From positions 126,565 to 190,564 of the forward strand of contig NZ_KB904691.1 of NCBI RefSeq assembly GCF_000380165.1: DNA of 64,000 bases, written 5' to 3'. The notes below the pieces were generated by a model, which was not told the DNA's origin, did no database searches, and saw nothing but the letters and a program-made list of their open reading frames with translations. The DNA comes from Wenjunlia vitaminophila DSM 41686 (GTDB lineage: Bacteria > Actinomycetota > Actinomycetes > Streptomycetales > Streptomycetaceae). The first letter of the stretch is position 1. Each line of letters starts with the position of its first letter. Shown here piece after piece: positions 25,684 to 34,946 of this stretch. The translations under genes and the position numbers were made by a program.

Positions 25684-26523
25684 TCAAGGTGTAGGCAGAA
25701 TCTGTTTGAGTCCGGTCCTAGGGTGCTGCGGACGGCTCCACTCCCGCGGGTAGCCGACCGACACCTCCTCGAATCGAACTCCGTCGTGCCAGGTCGTTCT
25801 GGGAATGTGCAGGTGCCCGTAGACCACGGTTTTCGCGTGGAAGCGCACGTGCCAGTCCGCGGTGCGGTCCGTTCCACACCACTGGGCGAACTCGGGATAC
25901 CGCAGGATTCGCGTGGGTTCCCGGACCAACGGGAAGTGGTTGACCAACACCGACGCCGGGCCGTCCGGGCCGCACGCGTCCTCAAGGCGCCGCTCCGTCT
26001 CCTCCAGGCGGGCGCGGCACCAGGCGTCCCGGGAGGGGTAGGGGTCGGGGTGGAGCAGGAACTCGTCACTGCACACGATGCCCGCCTTGTACGCCTGGGC
26101 CAGCGACTCCTCCTTGGTGGATGCCGTGGGGGTGCGGAAGCTGTAGTCATAGAGCACGAACAGCGGTGCGACCAGCACGGGCCCTCCGGCGCCCTCCCAC
26201 ACCGGGTACGGGTCCTCCGGCGTGACCACGCCCAGGTCCCGGCAGAGCTGCACCAGGTGCCGGTAGCGGGCGTCTCCCCGCAACTGGACGGGGTCCCGGC
26301 GCGGCGTCCACAACTCGTGGTTGCCCGGCACCCATATCACCCGGGCGAACCGGCGGGCGAGCACCCCGAGCGTCCAGGCGATGTCCTCCACCAGTTCGCC
26401 GACGTCCCCCGCGACGATCAACCAGTCCTCGTCCGTCTCCGGCCGCAGGTTCCGCACGATGTCACGGTTCTCCGGATACGCCACGTGCAGGTCGCTGACG
26501 GCCAACAGCTTTCCCTCAAACAT
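25684..26523 (-). CDS. Calcineurin-like metallophosphoesterase
   Basis: 279 aa. Metal-binding motifs in order: AVSDLHVAYPENRD (about 8-21; D-x-H), VAGDVGE (GDxxE type), WVPGNHELW (GNHE), and YGHLHIP (GHxH) near the C-terminus, with VNHFPL supplying another His. This is the full calcineurin-like set, so it should be an active metal phosphoesterase. The substrate is not known. No Shine-Dalgarno precedes ATG 26523, but a good -10 sits where a leaderless transcript would need it. Confidence 0.9.
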   Translation of the reverse strand: MFEGKLLAVSDLHVAYPENRDIVRNLRPETDEDWLIVAGDVGELVEDIAWTLGVLARRFARVIWVPGNHELWTPRRDPVQLRGDARYRHLVQLCRDLGVVTPEDPYPVWEGAGGPVLVAPLFVLYDYSFRTPTASTKEESLAQAYKAGIVCSDEFLLHPDPYPSRDAWCRARLEETERRLEDACGPDGPASVLVNHFPLVREPTRILRYPEFAQWCGTDRTADWHVRFHAKTVVYGHLHIPRTTWHDGVRFEEVSVGYPREWSRPQHPRTGLKQILPTP

Positions 26524-26529
26524 CGTCTG

Positions 26530-26535
26530 AGAGTA
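26530..26535 (-). promoter_or_regulatory. Probable -10 box of a leaderless promoter
   Basis: On the minus strand TACTCT ends six bases before the ATG at 26523, matching the TANNNT pattern and spacing of leaderless actinobacterial promoters; no ribosome binding site is present. A CTGACG 14 bp further up is a weak -35. Confidence 0.45.
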
Positions 26536-26584
26536 TCCGGATGACGTGCCGTCAGCATCGGTCGGGCGGGTACCGCGCCAGACG

Positions 26585-27916
26585 TCACGCCAGCGCGGCT
26601 GCCTTGCGCAGCAGCACCGACCGCTCGCGGACGTTGCGGCACAGCCGGGCGGCGAGCTCGAGCTCGGCCCGTGCCTCGGCGGTCCGGCCGAGCCGGGCCA
26701 GCAACTCGCCACGCACGCTCGGGAGCAGGTACGACCCGGACAGCCGGCCGGAGACGACCAGCTCGTCCACGATGGCCAGCGCCTCCCGCGGTCCGTGCGC
26801 CATCGCCACCGCCACGGCCCGGTTGAGCTCGACGACGGGTGACGCGGCCACGCGGCCGAGCACCTCGTAGAGCAGCACGACACGCTCCCAGTCTGTCTCC
26901 CCCACCGAGGGCGCCGACGCGTGGCAGGCGGCGATGGCCGCCTGCAGCCCGTAGGGGCCGAGACCACGCCCGACGGCCTGGGCCCGGCCGAGCGCGGCCA
27001 GACCGCGACGGATCGCCGACCGGTCCCACAGGCGCCGGTCCTGGTCCTCCAGGAGCACCGCCTCGCCGTCGGGCCCGGTGCGTGCGGGGAAGCGCGCGGC
27101 CGTGAGCTCGAACAGGGAGAGCAGCCCGTACACCTCCGGCTCGTCGGGCAACAGCGCGGCCAGCGTCCTGGCCAGCCGGATCGCCTCGTAGGCGGCGTCG
27201 GGACGCAGCAGGGAGTCGCCGGTGGTCGCCGTCGACCCCTCCGTGAAGATCACGTACAGCACGCCCAGGACACCGCCGAGCCGCTCGCGTCGTTCCTCCG
27301 GCGGTGGCAACTCGAACGGCACCCCCGCCGCGGCGATCGTCTTCTTCGCCCGCGTGATCCGTGCCTGGACCGTCGGCACGGGGACCAGGAACGCCCGGGC
27401 GATCTCCTCGCTCGACAGGCCGCCGACCACGCGCAGCGTCAGGGCCACCCGGGCCTCGGGCGAGAGCACCGGGTGGCAGGCCACGAACATCAGCGCCAGG
27501 ACGTCGTCGTCCATCCGGTCGGGGTCCCACGGCAGGTCGTCCGTCCGGTCCCGCGACGGCACCGCACCGGAGCTCGCCTCGCCCTCGGAGAGCTGGCCGG
27601 CGAGCAGGGCGTACCGGGCGTCGAGCGCCGACCGGCGGCGGAAGCCGTCGATGGCGCGCCTGCGCGCGGTCGAGAGCAACCAGCCCACCGGGTTCGCCGG
27701 CGCCCCCTCACGCGACCAGGTGACCAGCGCCTCCGCCACCGCCTCCTGGGCGATGTCCTCGGCGAGGTCGAAGTCCCTGGTGTAGCGGGTGAGCGCGCCG
27801 ACGATCCGCGCGGACTCGATCCGCCAGACGGCCTCGACGGCCCGCCGCGCCGACTCGGCGCTCGACGGGCCACCGCTGGCCGTGGGCGTCAGAGCTGGCC
27901 CGTCCGCTCGCGCCAC
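26585..27916 (-). CDS. ECF42-type RNA polymerase sigma factor
   Basis: 443 aa. Sigma2 region about 25-95 (YTRDFDLAEDIAQEAVAEAL), sigma4 about 140-195 (EARVALTLRVVGGLSSEEIA then PTVQARITRAKKTI), followed by a 230-residue C-terminal extension (DUF6596) with helical repeats. This long extension is the mark of ECF42 sigma factors, in which it replaces an anti-sigma factor in control. It overlaps the DGPF protein gene by 28 bp. GTG 27916 is preceded by AGGGAG at 5 bases; GTG 27937 is the alternative. Targets typically include its own operon. Confidence 0.92.
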   Translation of the reverse strand: MARADGPALTPTASGGPSSAESARRAVEAVWRIESARIVGALTRYTRDFDLAEDIAQEAVAEALVTWSREGAPANPVGWLLSTARRRAIDGFRRRSALDARYALLAGQLSEGEASSGAVPSRDRTDDLPWDPDRMDDDVLALMFVACHPVLSPEARVALTLRVVGGLSSEEIARAFLVPVPTVQARITRAKKTIAAAGVPFELPPPEERRERLGGVLGVLYVIFTEGSTATTGDSLLRPDAAYEAIRLARTLAALLPDEPEVYGLLSLFELTAARFPARTGPDGEAVLLEDQDRRLWDRSAIRRGLAALGRAQAVGRGLGPYGLQAAIAACHASAPSVGETDWERVVLLYEVLGRVAASPVVELNRAVAVAMAHGPREALAIVDELVVSGRLSGSYLLPSVRGELLARLGRTAEARAELELAARLCRNVRERSVLLRKAAALA

Positions 27917-28308
27917 GCCCGCTCCCTGGCAACCCACTCGTTGTCCTGCGGGAACTCGTCAATGGCGGGCACGCGGCGGACCTCACACTTGCTGCCGGCG
28001 AACGCCGGGAGGCGCTTGGCCCACTCGACGGCCTCCTCCTTCGAGGCCACGTCGATCAGGTAGAAGCCGCCGAACAGCTCCTTCGTCTCCCCGTAGGGAC
28101 CGTCGGTGACCACCGGTGCCTCACCGCTGAAGTCGACCACCACGCCCTGGGACGGGTCGTCCAGGCCCTCGACGGCGACGAGCACGCCGGCCCGGATCAT
28201 CTCCTCGTTGAAGCGGCCCATCGTCTCGAGCATCTGCTCGAAGGGCGTCTCCATCATCTTCGCAACGGACTCGTCCGTGCCGCGCATGATCAGCATGTAC
28301 TTGGCCAT
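27889..28308 (-). CDS. DGPF/YCII-related protein, ECF42 partner
   Basis: 139 aa. Ferredoxin-like YCII fold with the eponymous motif DGPYGETKELFGGFYLI (about 75-91). DGPF proteins are encoded next to ECF42 sigma factors across actinobacteria and are regulated by them, but their biochemical role is unknown. ATG 28308 has AAGGAG upstream. The gene is first in the operon and its 3' end overlaps the sigma gene start. Confidence 0.93.
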   Translation of the reverse strand: MAKYMLIMRGTDESVAKMMETPFEQMLETMGRFNEEMIRAGVLVAVEGLDDPSQGVVVDFSGEAPVVTDGPYGETKELFGGFYLIDVASKEEAVEWAKRLPAFAGSKCEVRRVPAIDEFPQDNEWVARERAWRERTGQL

Positions 28309-28456
28309 CGTTGGTCTCCTTGCCACGGGTCGCTCCTCGACCCTCACACCGAGGTCGAACGGTGCAGCCGCAGATCGACACCACGGACGAGGGTGCGGAC
28401 CAATTTCTTTGATCCTGACCCGGGGTCGGAGTCGGAGGTTCGGTCCCTGTGGAGTA

Positions 28457-29419
28457 CTAGCCGCGGGCGGCCTTGCGGGCGAGCAGGGCCTCGCGGCGTT
28501 CGTCGAAGCGGACGGCCTGGGCCTCGAGGCCGTCCAGGTACAGCCCCAGCTCCTCCTGGGCCTGCTGCCCCTCGGGGCCGAGCCCCTCCAACTGGAGCGA
28601 CTTCAGGTGGCGCAGCACCGGCTGGAGCACGTCGTCCTGGTGGATGCGCAGGTTGTAGATGCCCCCTATCGCCATCCGGGCCGCGGCGCGTTCGAAGCCG
28701 GGAATGCCGTGGCCGGGCATGCGGAAGGCGGTCACCACGTCGGCGATGGCCCGCATCGCCTGGTCCGGCGCCAGTTCCAGGGCCGCGGCCAGCAGGTTGC
28801 GGTAGAAGACCATGTGCAGGTTCTCGTCGGTGGCGATGCGGGCCAGCATGCGGTCCGCCACCGGGTCGCCACAGTGGTGACCGGTGTTGCGGTGCGAGAC
28901 CCTGGTGGCCAGCTCCTGGAACGCCACGTAGGCCACCGAGTGCAGCACGCTGTGCCGGTTGTCGGACTGGAACCCGGCGCACATGTGCTCCATGCGGAAG
29001 CGTTCCAGGGCCACGGGATCGACCGCCCGCGTGGTGAGCAGGTAGTCCCGCATCACGATGGCGTGCCGTCCCTCCTCAGCGGTCCAGCGGTGCACCCACG
29101 TCCCCCAGGCACCGTCCCGCCCGAACAGGGTGGCGATCTCGTGGTGGTAGCTGGGCAGGTTGTCCTCGGTGAGCAGGTTCACCACCAGGGCGGTGCGGCC
29201 GATCTCCGTGACCTTGGACTGCTCCGGGGACCACGCCTCGCCGCCCATGACGCCGTCGAAGTCGCGCCCCTGGCTCCAGGGCACGTACTCGTGCGGCATC
29301 CACTCCTTCGCGGCCTTCAGATGGCGGTTGAGTTCGGTCTCCACCACCTCTTCCAGCGCATGCAGCAACTGGGTGTCGCTCCATCCCGATCCGGCACGAA
29401 CGGCGGGGGCAGTGGTCAC
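28457..29419 (-). CDS. Acyl-ACP desaturase (ferritin-like di-iron)
   Basis: 320 aa, soluble type. Di-iron ligands are visible as ExxH motifs EEGRH (about 114-118) and DENLH (about 196-200), with the first Glu ligand probably in LVVNLLTEDNLPSYHHEI. This is the stearoyl-ACP desaturase (type 2) family that inserts a double bond into acyl chains on ACP, lowering membrane rigidity. GTG 29419 has AGGAG five bases upstream and is preferred over an upstream ATG at 29566, which would translate the palindromic promoter region. The promoter carries repeated CGTAGG elements. Confidence 0.92.
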   Translation of the reverse strand: MTTAPAVRAGSGWSDTQLLHALEEVVETELNRHLKAAKEWMPHEYVPWSQGRDFDGVMGGEAWSPEQSKVTEIGRTALVVNLLTEDNLPSYHHEIATLFGRDGAWGTWVHRWTAEEGRHAIVMRDYLLTTRAVDPVALERFRMEHMCAGFQSDNRHSVLHSVAYVAFQELATRVSHRNTGHHCGDPVADRMLARIATDENLHMVFYRNLLAAALELAPDQAMRAIADVVTAFRMPGHGIPGFERAAARMAIGGIYNLRIHQDDVLQPVLRHLKSLQLEGLGPEGQQAQEELGLYLDGLEAQAVRFDERREALLARKAARG

Positions 29420-29443
29420 ATCGGCTCCTGACGACGACGGATA

Positions 29444-29476
29444 CCTACGGATACGTAGGTTACGAAACCGTAGGTT
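29444..29476 (-). promoter_or_regulatory. Palindrome/direct-repeat operator upstream of the desaturase
   Basis: CCTACG (29444-29449) and CGTAGG (29454-29459) form a perfect inverted repeat with a 4-nt spacer. CGTAGGTT occurs twice, at 29454-29461 and 29469-29476. The unit spacing of 15 bp and A/T-rich context fit a double binding site for a TetR-type lipid regulator. No regulator gene is adjacent. Confidence 0.6.
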
Positions 29477-29653
29477 GAGGATCGCGGAAATGGCAACACC
29501 GCTGGTAGGCGAACCGGGAGCCGGCAGTTGATTCGAGCCGGTCTCCAGCACCTCCTCGCCGAGCATAACGGCTGGCGATCACACGAACGCGGACCGTGCC
29601 CCGTCCGCCACCGACGCGCCGGGACCGGCCCTGGCAGTGACGTCCGGGACCCC

Positions 29654-32095
29654 TCAGGAGCCGTCCCAGCGCCAGTCGCGGACTTCCGGCAGGTCGATGC
29701 CGTGGGTCCGGATGTAGTCGTGGTGCTCGGCCCGCAGCTCCCGCATCCGCTGTCGGAGTTCCACCGCGGTCAGGGCCAGCCCGGGGGTCCGGTCGATGAC
29801 GTCGATGACCAGCCGGTAGCGGTCCAGGCCGTTCCGCACCACCAGGTCGAACGGCGTGGTGGTGGTTCCTTCCTCCCGGTAGCCGTGGACGTGGAAGTTG
29901 TCGTGTCCGTGCCTGCGGTAGATCAGCCGGTGGATGAGCCACGGATACCCGTGGTAACCGAACACCACCGGCCGGTCGGTGGTGAAGAGCGCATCGAACG
30001 TGGTGTCGTCCAGACCGTGCGGGTGCATCTCGGGCGGCGGCAGCCGGAGCAGGTCCACCACGTTCACCACCCGCACCGCGAGCCCGGGCAGGTGCCGGCG
30101 CAGCAGGGACGCCGCGGCCAGCACCTCGAGGGTGGGCACGTCACCGGCCGCTGCGAGCACCACGTCCGGCTCCCGTCCGGCGTCGGTGCTCGCCCAGTCC
30201 CAGACACTGACACCGCGGGCCACGTGGTGCACCGCCTCGTCGATGGGCAGCCAGTCGAAGGTGGGTTGCTTGCCGGCGATGACCACGTTGATCAGGTCGG
30301 TGGCGTCCAGACTGGCCGCGGCGACCGCGAGCAGGGTGTTGGCGTCCGGCGGGAGGTAGACCCGGATGGTCTGCGGACTCTTGTTGACCACCTGGTCCAC
30401 GAAGCCGGGGTCCTGGTGGGAGAAGCCGTTGTGGTCCTGGCGCCACACGTGCGAGGTGAGCAGGTAGTTGAGCGCGGGGATCGGCGCCCGCCAGGACTGC
30501 TCCCGGGAGCCCTTGAGCCACTTGGCGTGCTGGTTGGCCATCGAGGTGACGATGGGGACGAACGCCTCGTAGGACGTGAACAGGCCGTGCCGGCCGGTCA
30601 GCAGGTACCCCTCGAGCCACCCCTGGCAGTTGTGCTCCGACAGGGTCTCCAGCACCCGGCCGTCCCTGCTCAGGTACTCGTCCACGGGCCAGATGGCCGC
30701 CTGCCAGCCGTTGCCCGTGGCCTCGTGGACCGCGGAGAGCTCGTTGGAGTCGATCTCGTCCGGGGCGAAGATCCGGAAGTCCCGCCGGTCTGCGGTGCGG
30801 CGCAGCAGGTCGCGCAGCAGGCCGGCGAGGACCTCGGTCGGGTGGTGCAGGGTGGCGCCGGGGCCGGTGACCTCCACGGCGTACTCCCGCACGCCGGGCA
30901 GCGGCAGGGCACGCCGCAGCCTCCCCCCGTTGGCGTGCGGGTTGGCGGCGAGCCTGCGGGCGCCGGCGGGGACGTTGCGCAGCAGCCCGCCCGTCGGCCG
31001 GCCGGTGGCGTCGAACAGTTCCTCGGGCCGGTAGGAGCGCATCCACTCCTCGAGCCGGCGCAGTCGCCCCGGGTCGTCCCGCACCCCGGAGAGGGGGACC
31101 TGGTGGGAACGCCAGGTGGCGGCCACCGGGCGGCCGGCGACCTCACCCGGTCCAGTCCATCCCTTGGGGGTGCGCAGGACGATCATCGGCCACCGGGGGC
31201 GCTCGGTGACCCCGCCCTCGCGGGCGGCCCGCTGGGCGTCGGTGATCAGGTCCAGGCAGTGGTCCAGTGCGGCGGCGAACGCCCGGTGGACGGCGGGTGG
31301 CCCCGCCCCGTCGCCGCGCTCGGTGCCGTCGCCGACGTACACCGGGTCGTGGCCGAGACCGCGCAGGAGCTGGTCGAGTTCCTCCTCGGGGATACGGGCG
31401 AACACCGTCGGATTGCCGATCTTGTACCCGTTGAGGTGGAGGATGGGCAGCACGGCCCCGTCGTGCACCGGGTCGAGGAACTTGTTCCCGTGCCACCCGG
31501 TGGCCAGCGGACCGGTCTCCGCCTCCCCGTCACCGATGATCGCGGCGACGACCAGGTCCGGGTTGTCGAACGCCGCCCCGTAGGCGTGGCTGAGGGCGTA
31601 GCCCAGTTCACCGCCCTCGTGGAGGGAGCCGGGCACCTCGGGGCCGTTGTGGGTGGGGAGCCCGCCGGGGAACGAGAACGACCGGAACAGCCGGCGCATC
31701 CCGGTGGCGTCCCTGGGCACCTCCGGGTAGGTCTCGCTGAAGGTCCCGTCCAGCCAGCAGCAGGCGAGGGTGGCCGGTCCCCCGTGCCCCGGTCCGGTAA
31801 TGTGGATCATGTTCAGGTCGCGGGTCCTGATGACCCGGTTCAGGTGGGTGTAGACGAAGGTCAACCCGGGGGTGGTCCCCCAGTGGCCGAGGACCCGGGG
31901 CTTGATGTGCTCCGGGCGCAACGGCTCGGCGAGCAGCGGGTTGTCCATCAGGTAGAGCTGGCCGACCGCCAGGTAGTTCGCCGCTCGCCAGTACGCGTCC
32001 AGGGCGGCGAGCTCGTGGTGGTCGAGCACGGCGTCGGGGGGCGCGGCGCCGCCGGTGACGGTGCGGCCGGGCGCGGAGGACGAGGCGGTGGCCAC
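29654..32095 (-). CDS. xfp: Phosphoketolase (xylulose-5-P/fructose-6-P)
   Basis: 813 aa, full length. TPP- and Mg-binding [19 protein letters not shown] (about 183-201), substrate region [16 protein letters not shown], and the conserved [11 protein letters not shown] near residue 97. It cleaves xylulose 5-phosphate (and often fructose 6-phosphate) with phosphate to acetyl phosphate plus an aldose phosphate. No acetate kinase or phosphotransacetylase is adjacent. GTG 32095 is preceded by AAGGA. It lies 141 bp downstream of the leftward O-methyltransferase gene. Confidence 0.95.
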   Translation of the reverse strand: MATASSSAPGRTVTGGAAPPDAVLDHHELAALDAYWRAANYLAVGQLYLMDNPLLAEPLRPEHIKPRVLGHWGTTPGLTFVYTHLNRVIRTRDLNMIHITGPGHGGPATLACCWLDGTFSETYPEVPRDATGMRRLFRSFSFPGGLPTHNGPEVPGSLHEGGELGYALSHAYGAAFDNPDLVVAAIIGDGEAETGPLATGWHGNKFLDPVHDGAVLPILHLNGYKIGNPTVFARIPEEELDQLLRGLGHDPVYVGDGTERGDGAGPPAVHRAFAAALDHCLDLITDAQRAAREGGVTERPRWPMIVLRTPKGWTGPGEVAGRPVAATWRSHQVPLSGVRDDPGRLRRLEEWMRSYRPEELFDATGRPTGGLLRNVPAGARRLAANPHANGGRLRRALPLPGVREYAVEVTGPGATLHHPTEVLAGLLRDLLRRTADRRDFRIFAPDEIDSNELSAVHEATGNGWQAAIWPVDEYLSRDGRVLETLSEHNCQGWLEGYLLTGRHGLFTSYEAFVPIVTSMANQHAKWLKGSREQSWRAPIPALNYLLTSHVWRQDHNGFSHQDPGFVDQVVNKSPQTIRVYLPPDANTLLAVAAASLDATDLINVVIAGKQPTFDWLPIDEAVHHVARGVSVWDWASTDAGREPDVVLAAAGDVPTLEVLAAASLLRRHLPGLAVRVVNVVDLLRLPPPEMHPHGLDDTTFDALFTTDRPVVFGYHGYPWLIHRLIYRRHGHDNFHVHGYREEGTTTTPFDLVVRNGLDRYRLVIDVIDRTPGLALTAVELRQRMRELRAEHHDYIRTHGIDLPEVRDWRWDGS

Positions 32096-32236
32096 GGTGT
32101 GGTCCTTCCTGGTGTCGGCTGCGGCGCGCCGGCACCGGGCCGGTCCACGCCCCTGGACCGCCTACGGGTACCCGGAGCCGCCCCGATCATCCCCGTTCCG
32201 CGGCACCCGCCCGTGGGTGCCGCGGGCGGCCCGTCC

Positions 32237-33289
32237 CTACTTGGTCGCCACCACCATCTGGTCGGCCCCCGCAAGCGGGGCCACCCAGCTCTCCTGGAAA
32301 CCCGCCTCGGCCAGCCAGCCCCGGCAGTCCGCCGCGGTGAAGTCGAAGCCGCCCTCCGTTTGGAGCAGCATGTTCAGGCTCATCAGCATGGCGAACCAGT
32401 TGGTGCGCCGCTCGTCGTCGATCAGCGCCTCGTAGACCACGACGGTGCCGGACTCGGGCAGCGCCCGGTGGGCCTTGGCCAGCAGCATCCGCTTGGTGTC
32501 CAGGTCCCAGTTGTGCAGGACGTGCCCGAAGACGATCACGTCCGCGGGGGGCAGCTCGTCGGTGAAGAAGTCGCCGGGGGTGAAGGTCACCCGGTCGGCG
32601 ACCCCGCGCTCCCGGGTGAGTTCCGCGAACAGGCCCTGAACCGGGGGCAGGTCGAAGCCGACGCCGGTCAGGTGCGGGTGGCGCACCGCGAGTTCGGCGA
32701 GCAACGCCCCCTGGGAGCAGCCGATGTCGGCCACCGTGTGGTACCGCTCCCAGGGCAGCCGTTCCGCCAGCACCCTGCCGGACCGGGTGGAGAAGTCCGT
32801 CATGGCCCCCACGAAGGCCCTGCGCTTGTCGTCGTCGCCGTACACCGCGGGGTACAGGCCGGCCTCGGCCACGTCGTTCTGTGGTTGCCCCGTCCGCAGC
32901 GCGTCGGTGAGCTGGGCCCAGAACGGGTAGACCCGCTGGGCGGCCATCTCCAGCAGCCCCTGGTAGGTGGGCTTCCCGCGGACCAGGAAGAGCTCGCTCT
33001 CCTCGGTGTTGGAGTAGGCGCCGTCCTCGTCCCGGTCGAGCAGGTCGAGGGCGACCAGGGTGTCGAAGAAGTCACGGGCGCCACGCGGGTGCACGCCGAG
33101 CCGCGCCCCCAGCGCCCCGGCGGTCCCGGGCCCGTTCGTGGAGAGCTCGGTGAAGACCCCGAGCTCAATGGCGGAGAGCAGCACCCTGGACTCCCGGAAG
33201 GCCAGGGCGAGGTGCCTGATCCGCTCCGGGACGGGCACCGCCGCCCGGTCCGTGTTCCGCTGTCCACCGGGCGTGCTCGCTGATGTCAC
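32237..33289 (-). CDS. Class I SAM-dependent O-methyltransferase
   Basis: 350 aa, the length of plant-type/polyketide O-methyltransferases (PF00891). N-terminal dimerisation and winged-helix part (about 20-100), then the SAM-binding VADIGCSQGALLAELA (about 183-198), the acidic motif GVGFDLPPV, and the post-motif FGHVLHNWDLDT, where the His is the usual general base of this family. The substrate is not deducible; no biosynthetic cluster surrounds it. GTG 33289 has GGAGG five bases upstream. Confidence 0.9.
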   Translation of the reverse strand: MTSASTPGGQRNTDRAAVPVPERIRHLALAFRESRVLLSAIELGVFTELSTNGPGTAGALGARLGVHPRGARDFFDTLVALDLLDRDEDGAYSNTEESELFLVRGKPTYQGLLEMAAQRVYPFWAQLTDALRTGQPQNDVAEAGLYPAVYGDDDKRRAFVGAMTDFSTRSGRVLAERLPWERYHTVADIGCSQGALLAELAVRHPHLTGVGFDLPPVQGLFAELTRERGVADRVTFTPGDFFTDELPPADVIVFGHVLHNWDLDTKRMLLAKAHRALPESGTVVVYEALIDDERRTNWFAMLMSLNMLLQTEGGFDFTAADCRGWLAEAGFQESWVAPLAGADQMVVATK

Positions 33290-33525
33290 GTGTCCTCCGT
33301 GCGTCGGAACGACCAGGAAATGACGGCGGGGGCCGGTGCGCCACGGCGCGCCCCGGGTATGACGGTGCTACGAAGGACACCGGCCCACCAGGCTCTTATT
33401 CAAATTTCAACTTTGTCATCGTCTGGTTGAGTCCTGGCGGAGCCGGGCCTCGGGGACGCGTCCCGCGTCGGGACGGACGCAGCGTCTGAGACGCCGCCAG
33501 ACGCCGAACGTAGGGAGAAGATCTG

Positions 33526-33843
33526 ATGCTGGTCGCATTCTCAGTCGCACCGAGTGGGACGGGCGATGCCGACGGCTCGGTCTCCGAGGCCGTTGCCGCT
33601 GCGGTCCGGGTGGTGAGGGAGTCGGGGCTCCCCAACCGAACTGACGCGATGTTCACGACCATCGAGGGCCCTGACTGGGACACCGTGATGGACGTGGTGA
33701 AGCGCGCGACGGATGCCGTCGCGGCCTACGGGTCGCGGGTGTCGCTGGTGCTGAAGGCAGACATTCGCCCCGGATACGACGGCCAGATCGACGCGAAGGT
33801 CGAACGCGTCGAGTCCGCGCTCGCCCGCTCCGAGGAATCCTGA
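33526..33843 (+). CDS. Thiamine-binding/MTH1187-YkoF family protein
   Basis: 105 aa single ferredoxin-like domain with MLVAFSVAPSGTGDADGSVS at the N-terminus and MFTTIEGPDWDTVM in the middle, the pattern of the MTH1187/YkoF family (PF01910), some members of which bind thiamine or its hydroxymethylpyrimidine. The ligand here is inferred. ATG 33526 is preceded by AGGGAG. A nearby CTGAGA and GTAGGGA resemble pieces of a TPP riboswitch but the core is missing (see rejected items). Confidence 0.8.
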   Translation: MLVAFSVAPSGTGDADGSVSEAVAAAVRVVRESGLPNRTDAMFTTIEGPDWDTVMDVVKRATDAVAAYGSRVSLVLKADIRPGYDGQIDAKVERVESALARSEES

Positions 33844-33973
33844 GTCACGAGTCCCATGCGAAACGCCATGGCGGCGCGTGGACGCGGTCGTGACCACTCC
33901 CTCTCATGGACAACGATCTCGGGGGCAATTGAGTTGAGGGCGGGCTGGCCTGGGGGGTCGGCCGGTGGGTGAT

Positions 33974-34834
33974 TCAGCGGGTCATCGTGCGGACGGGCAC
34001 CAGGGCGGTGCTGGCGCGTCGTCTGCTGGGTCGCTTGGCGGAGCGGTCGGAGACGATGCCAGCGATCGCTGCGTGGGTTTCGGCGTAGGTGTCGCGGCGT
34101 CTGGTGAAGCGTTGGAGTGGGCGCCACTTCTTCAGCTCGGCGTTGGTGTGCTCGATACGGATCCGGGCCGAGGACTGCCTCCGATTCGCCTCGCGCCAGG
34201 CCCGCTTCTCGCCGTCGCAGCCGTCGTCGGCGGGCTGCTTCGGCGGGCTGCTTCGGCGGGGCGGAGACCTGATCGGGGAACTCGTTCGCCAGGCCCCGGT
34301 AGCCGTCGTCGGCCTCGGCTTCTACCCCGGGATGCTGACGGAATTGCTCGGCGATTCCTTCGCTGCGCACGCTTGCGGCCGGGCCGGTGTGCCTGGGGGC
34401 GGCGGACTTGGACCTCGGTCCCGTCGATCCGCAGGTCGATGTCCTCGGCTTCGGCGTCGGCGAACAGGTCCTCTAGCGTACGGAGACGCAGCCCGGGACG
34501 GTCGGGGACGGCGAACCCACGCTCAGCGAGCAATGCCCGCATTTCCCGCACGGCGGTGGAGACGGTGGAGCGGTCCACCGAGTACAGGTCGGCCAGTGCC
34601 GCATGGGGCGGCTGATGGCGCAGACAGATCAGGGGTGATCAGCAGCCGGTCAGTGAGCACCAGTTTGGGCTTGCGCCCGGCTCCGGCTGCCCTGCGGCGT
34701 TCGCCTCCGCGGCGCTCGGTACGGTCGGACTCCCGGGACGCCTCCCAGCGCGGCGCCAGCTCGGCGAAGGGTTGGCGTGTTACGCCCGTGAAGGCAGGAT
34801 GCGACAGGGCGGCGCGATTCAGGGCGGGAGTCAC
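33974..34834 (-). pseudogene. Decayed IS5-type (DDE) transposase
   Basis: The leftward frame begins at 34834 with MTPALNRAALSHPAFTGVTR and then LSAPSAAP; it shifts to a second frame carrying VDRSTVSTAVREMRALLAER, RPGLRLRTLEDLF and LRIDGTEVQVRRP (34578 region), then to a third with GIAEQFRQHPGVEAEADDGY RGLANEFPDQVSAP (34370 region; motif quoted in parts), and finally the terminal PVRTMTR stop at 33974. These pieces line up in order with a helix-turn-helix plus DDE transposase of the IS5 type. At least three frame changes and some deletion mean it is dead. I found no convincing terminal inverted repeats. Confidence 0.85.
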
Positions 34835-34946
34835 ATCTCCCGATCGTGCCGCCCGCCACTGACATCCCGTCAGTCCCGCTCAACGGCCTCAAGGCCGAAC
34901 GCGGGCATCACTGAACGACGCACACCTTCCAGGAAGTGAGACACCC

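Noticed and set aside
33481-33525. TPP riboswitch upstream of the thiamine-binding-type gene
   Set aside because: CTGAGA and a GTAGGGA-like end are present, but they are only about 20 bases apart. The P2-P5 core with AACCTGAT and the CCGG stem is missing, so a THI-element fold is impossible.
33844-34946. Terminal inverted repeats of the dead transposase element
   Set aside because: A short ACGATC similarity on both sides is too weak and too far from consistent ends to define the element.
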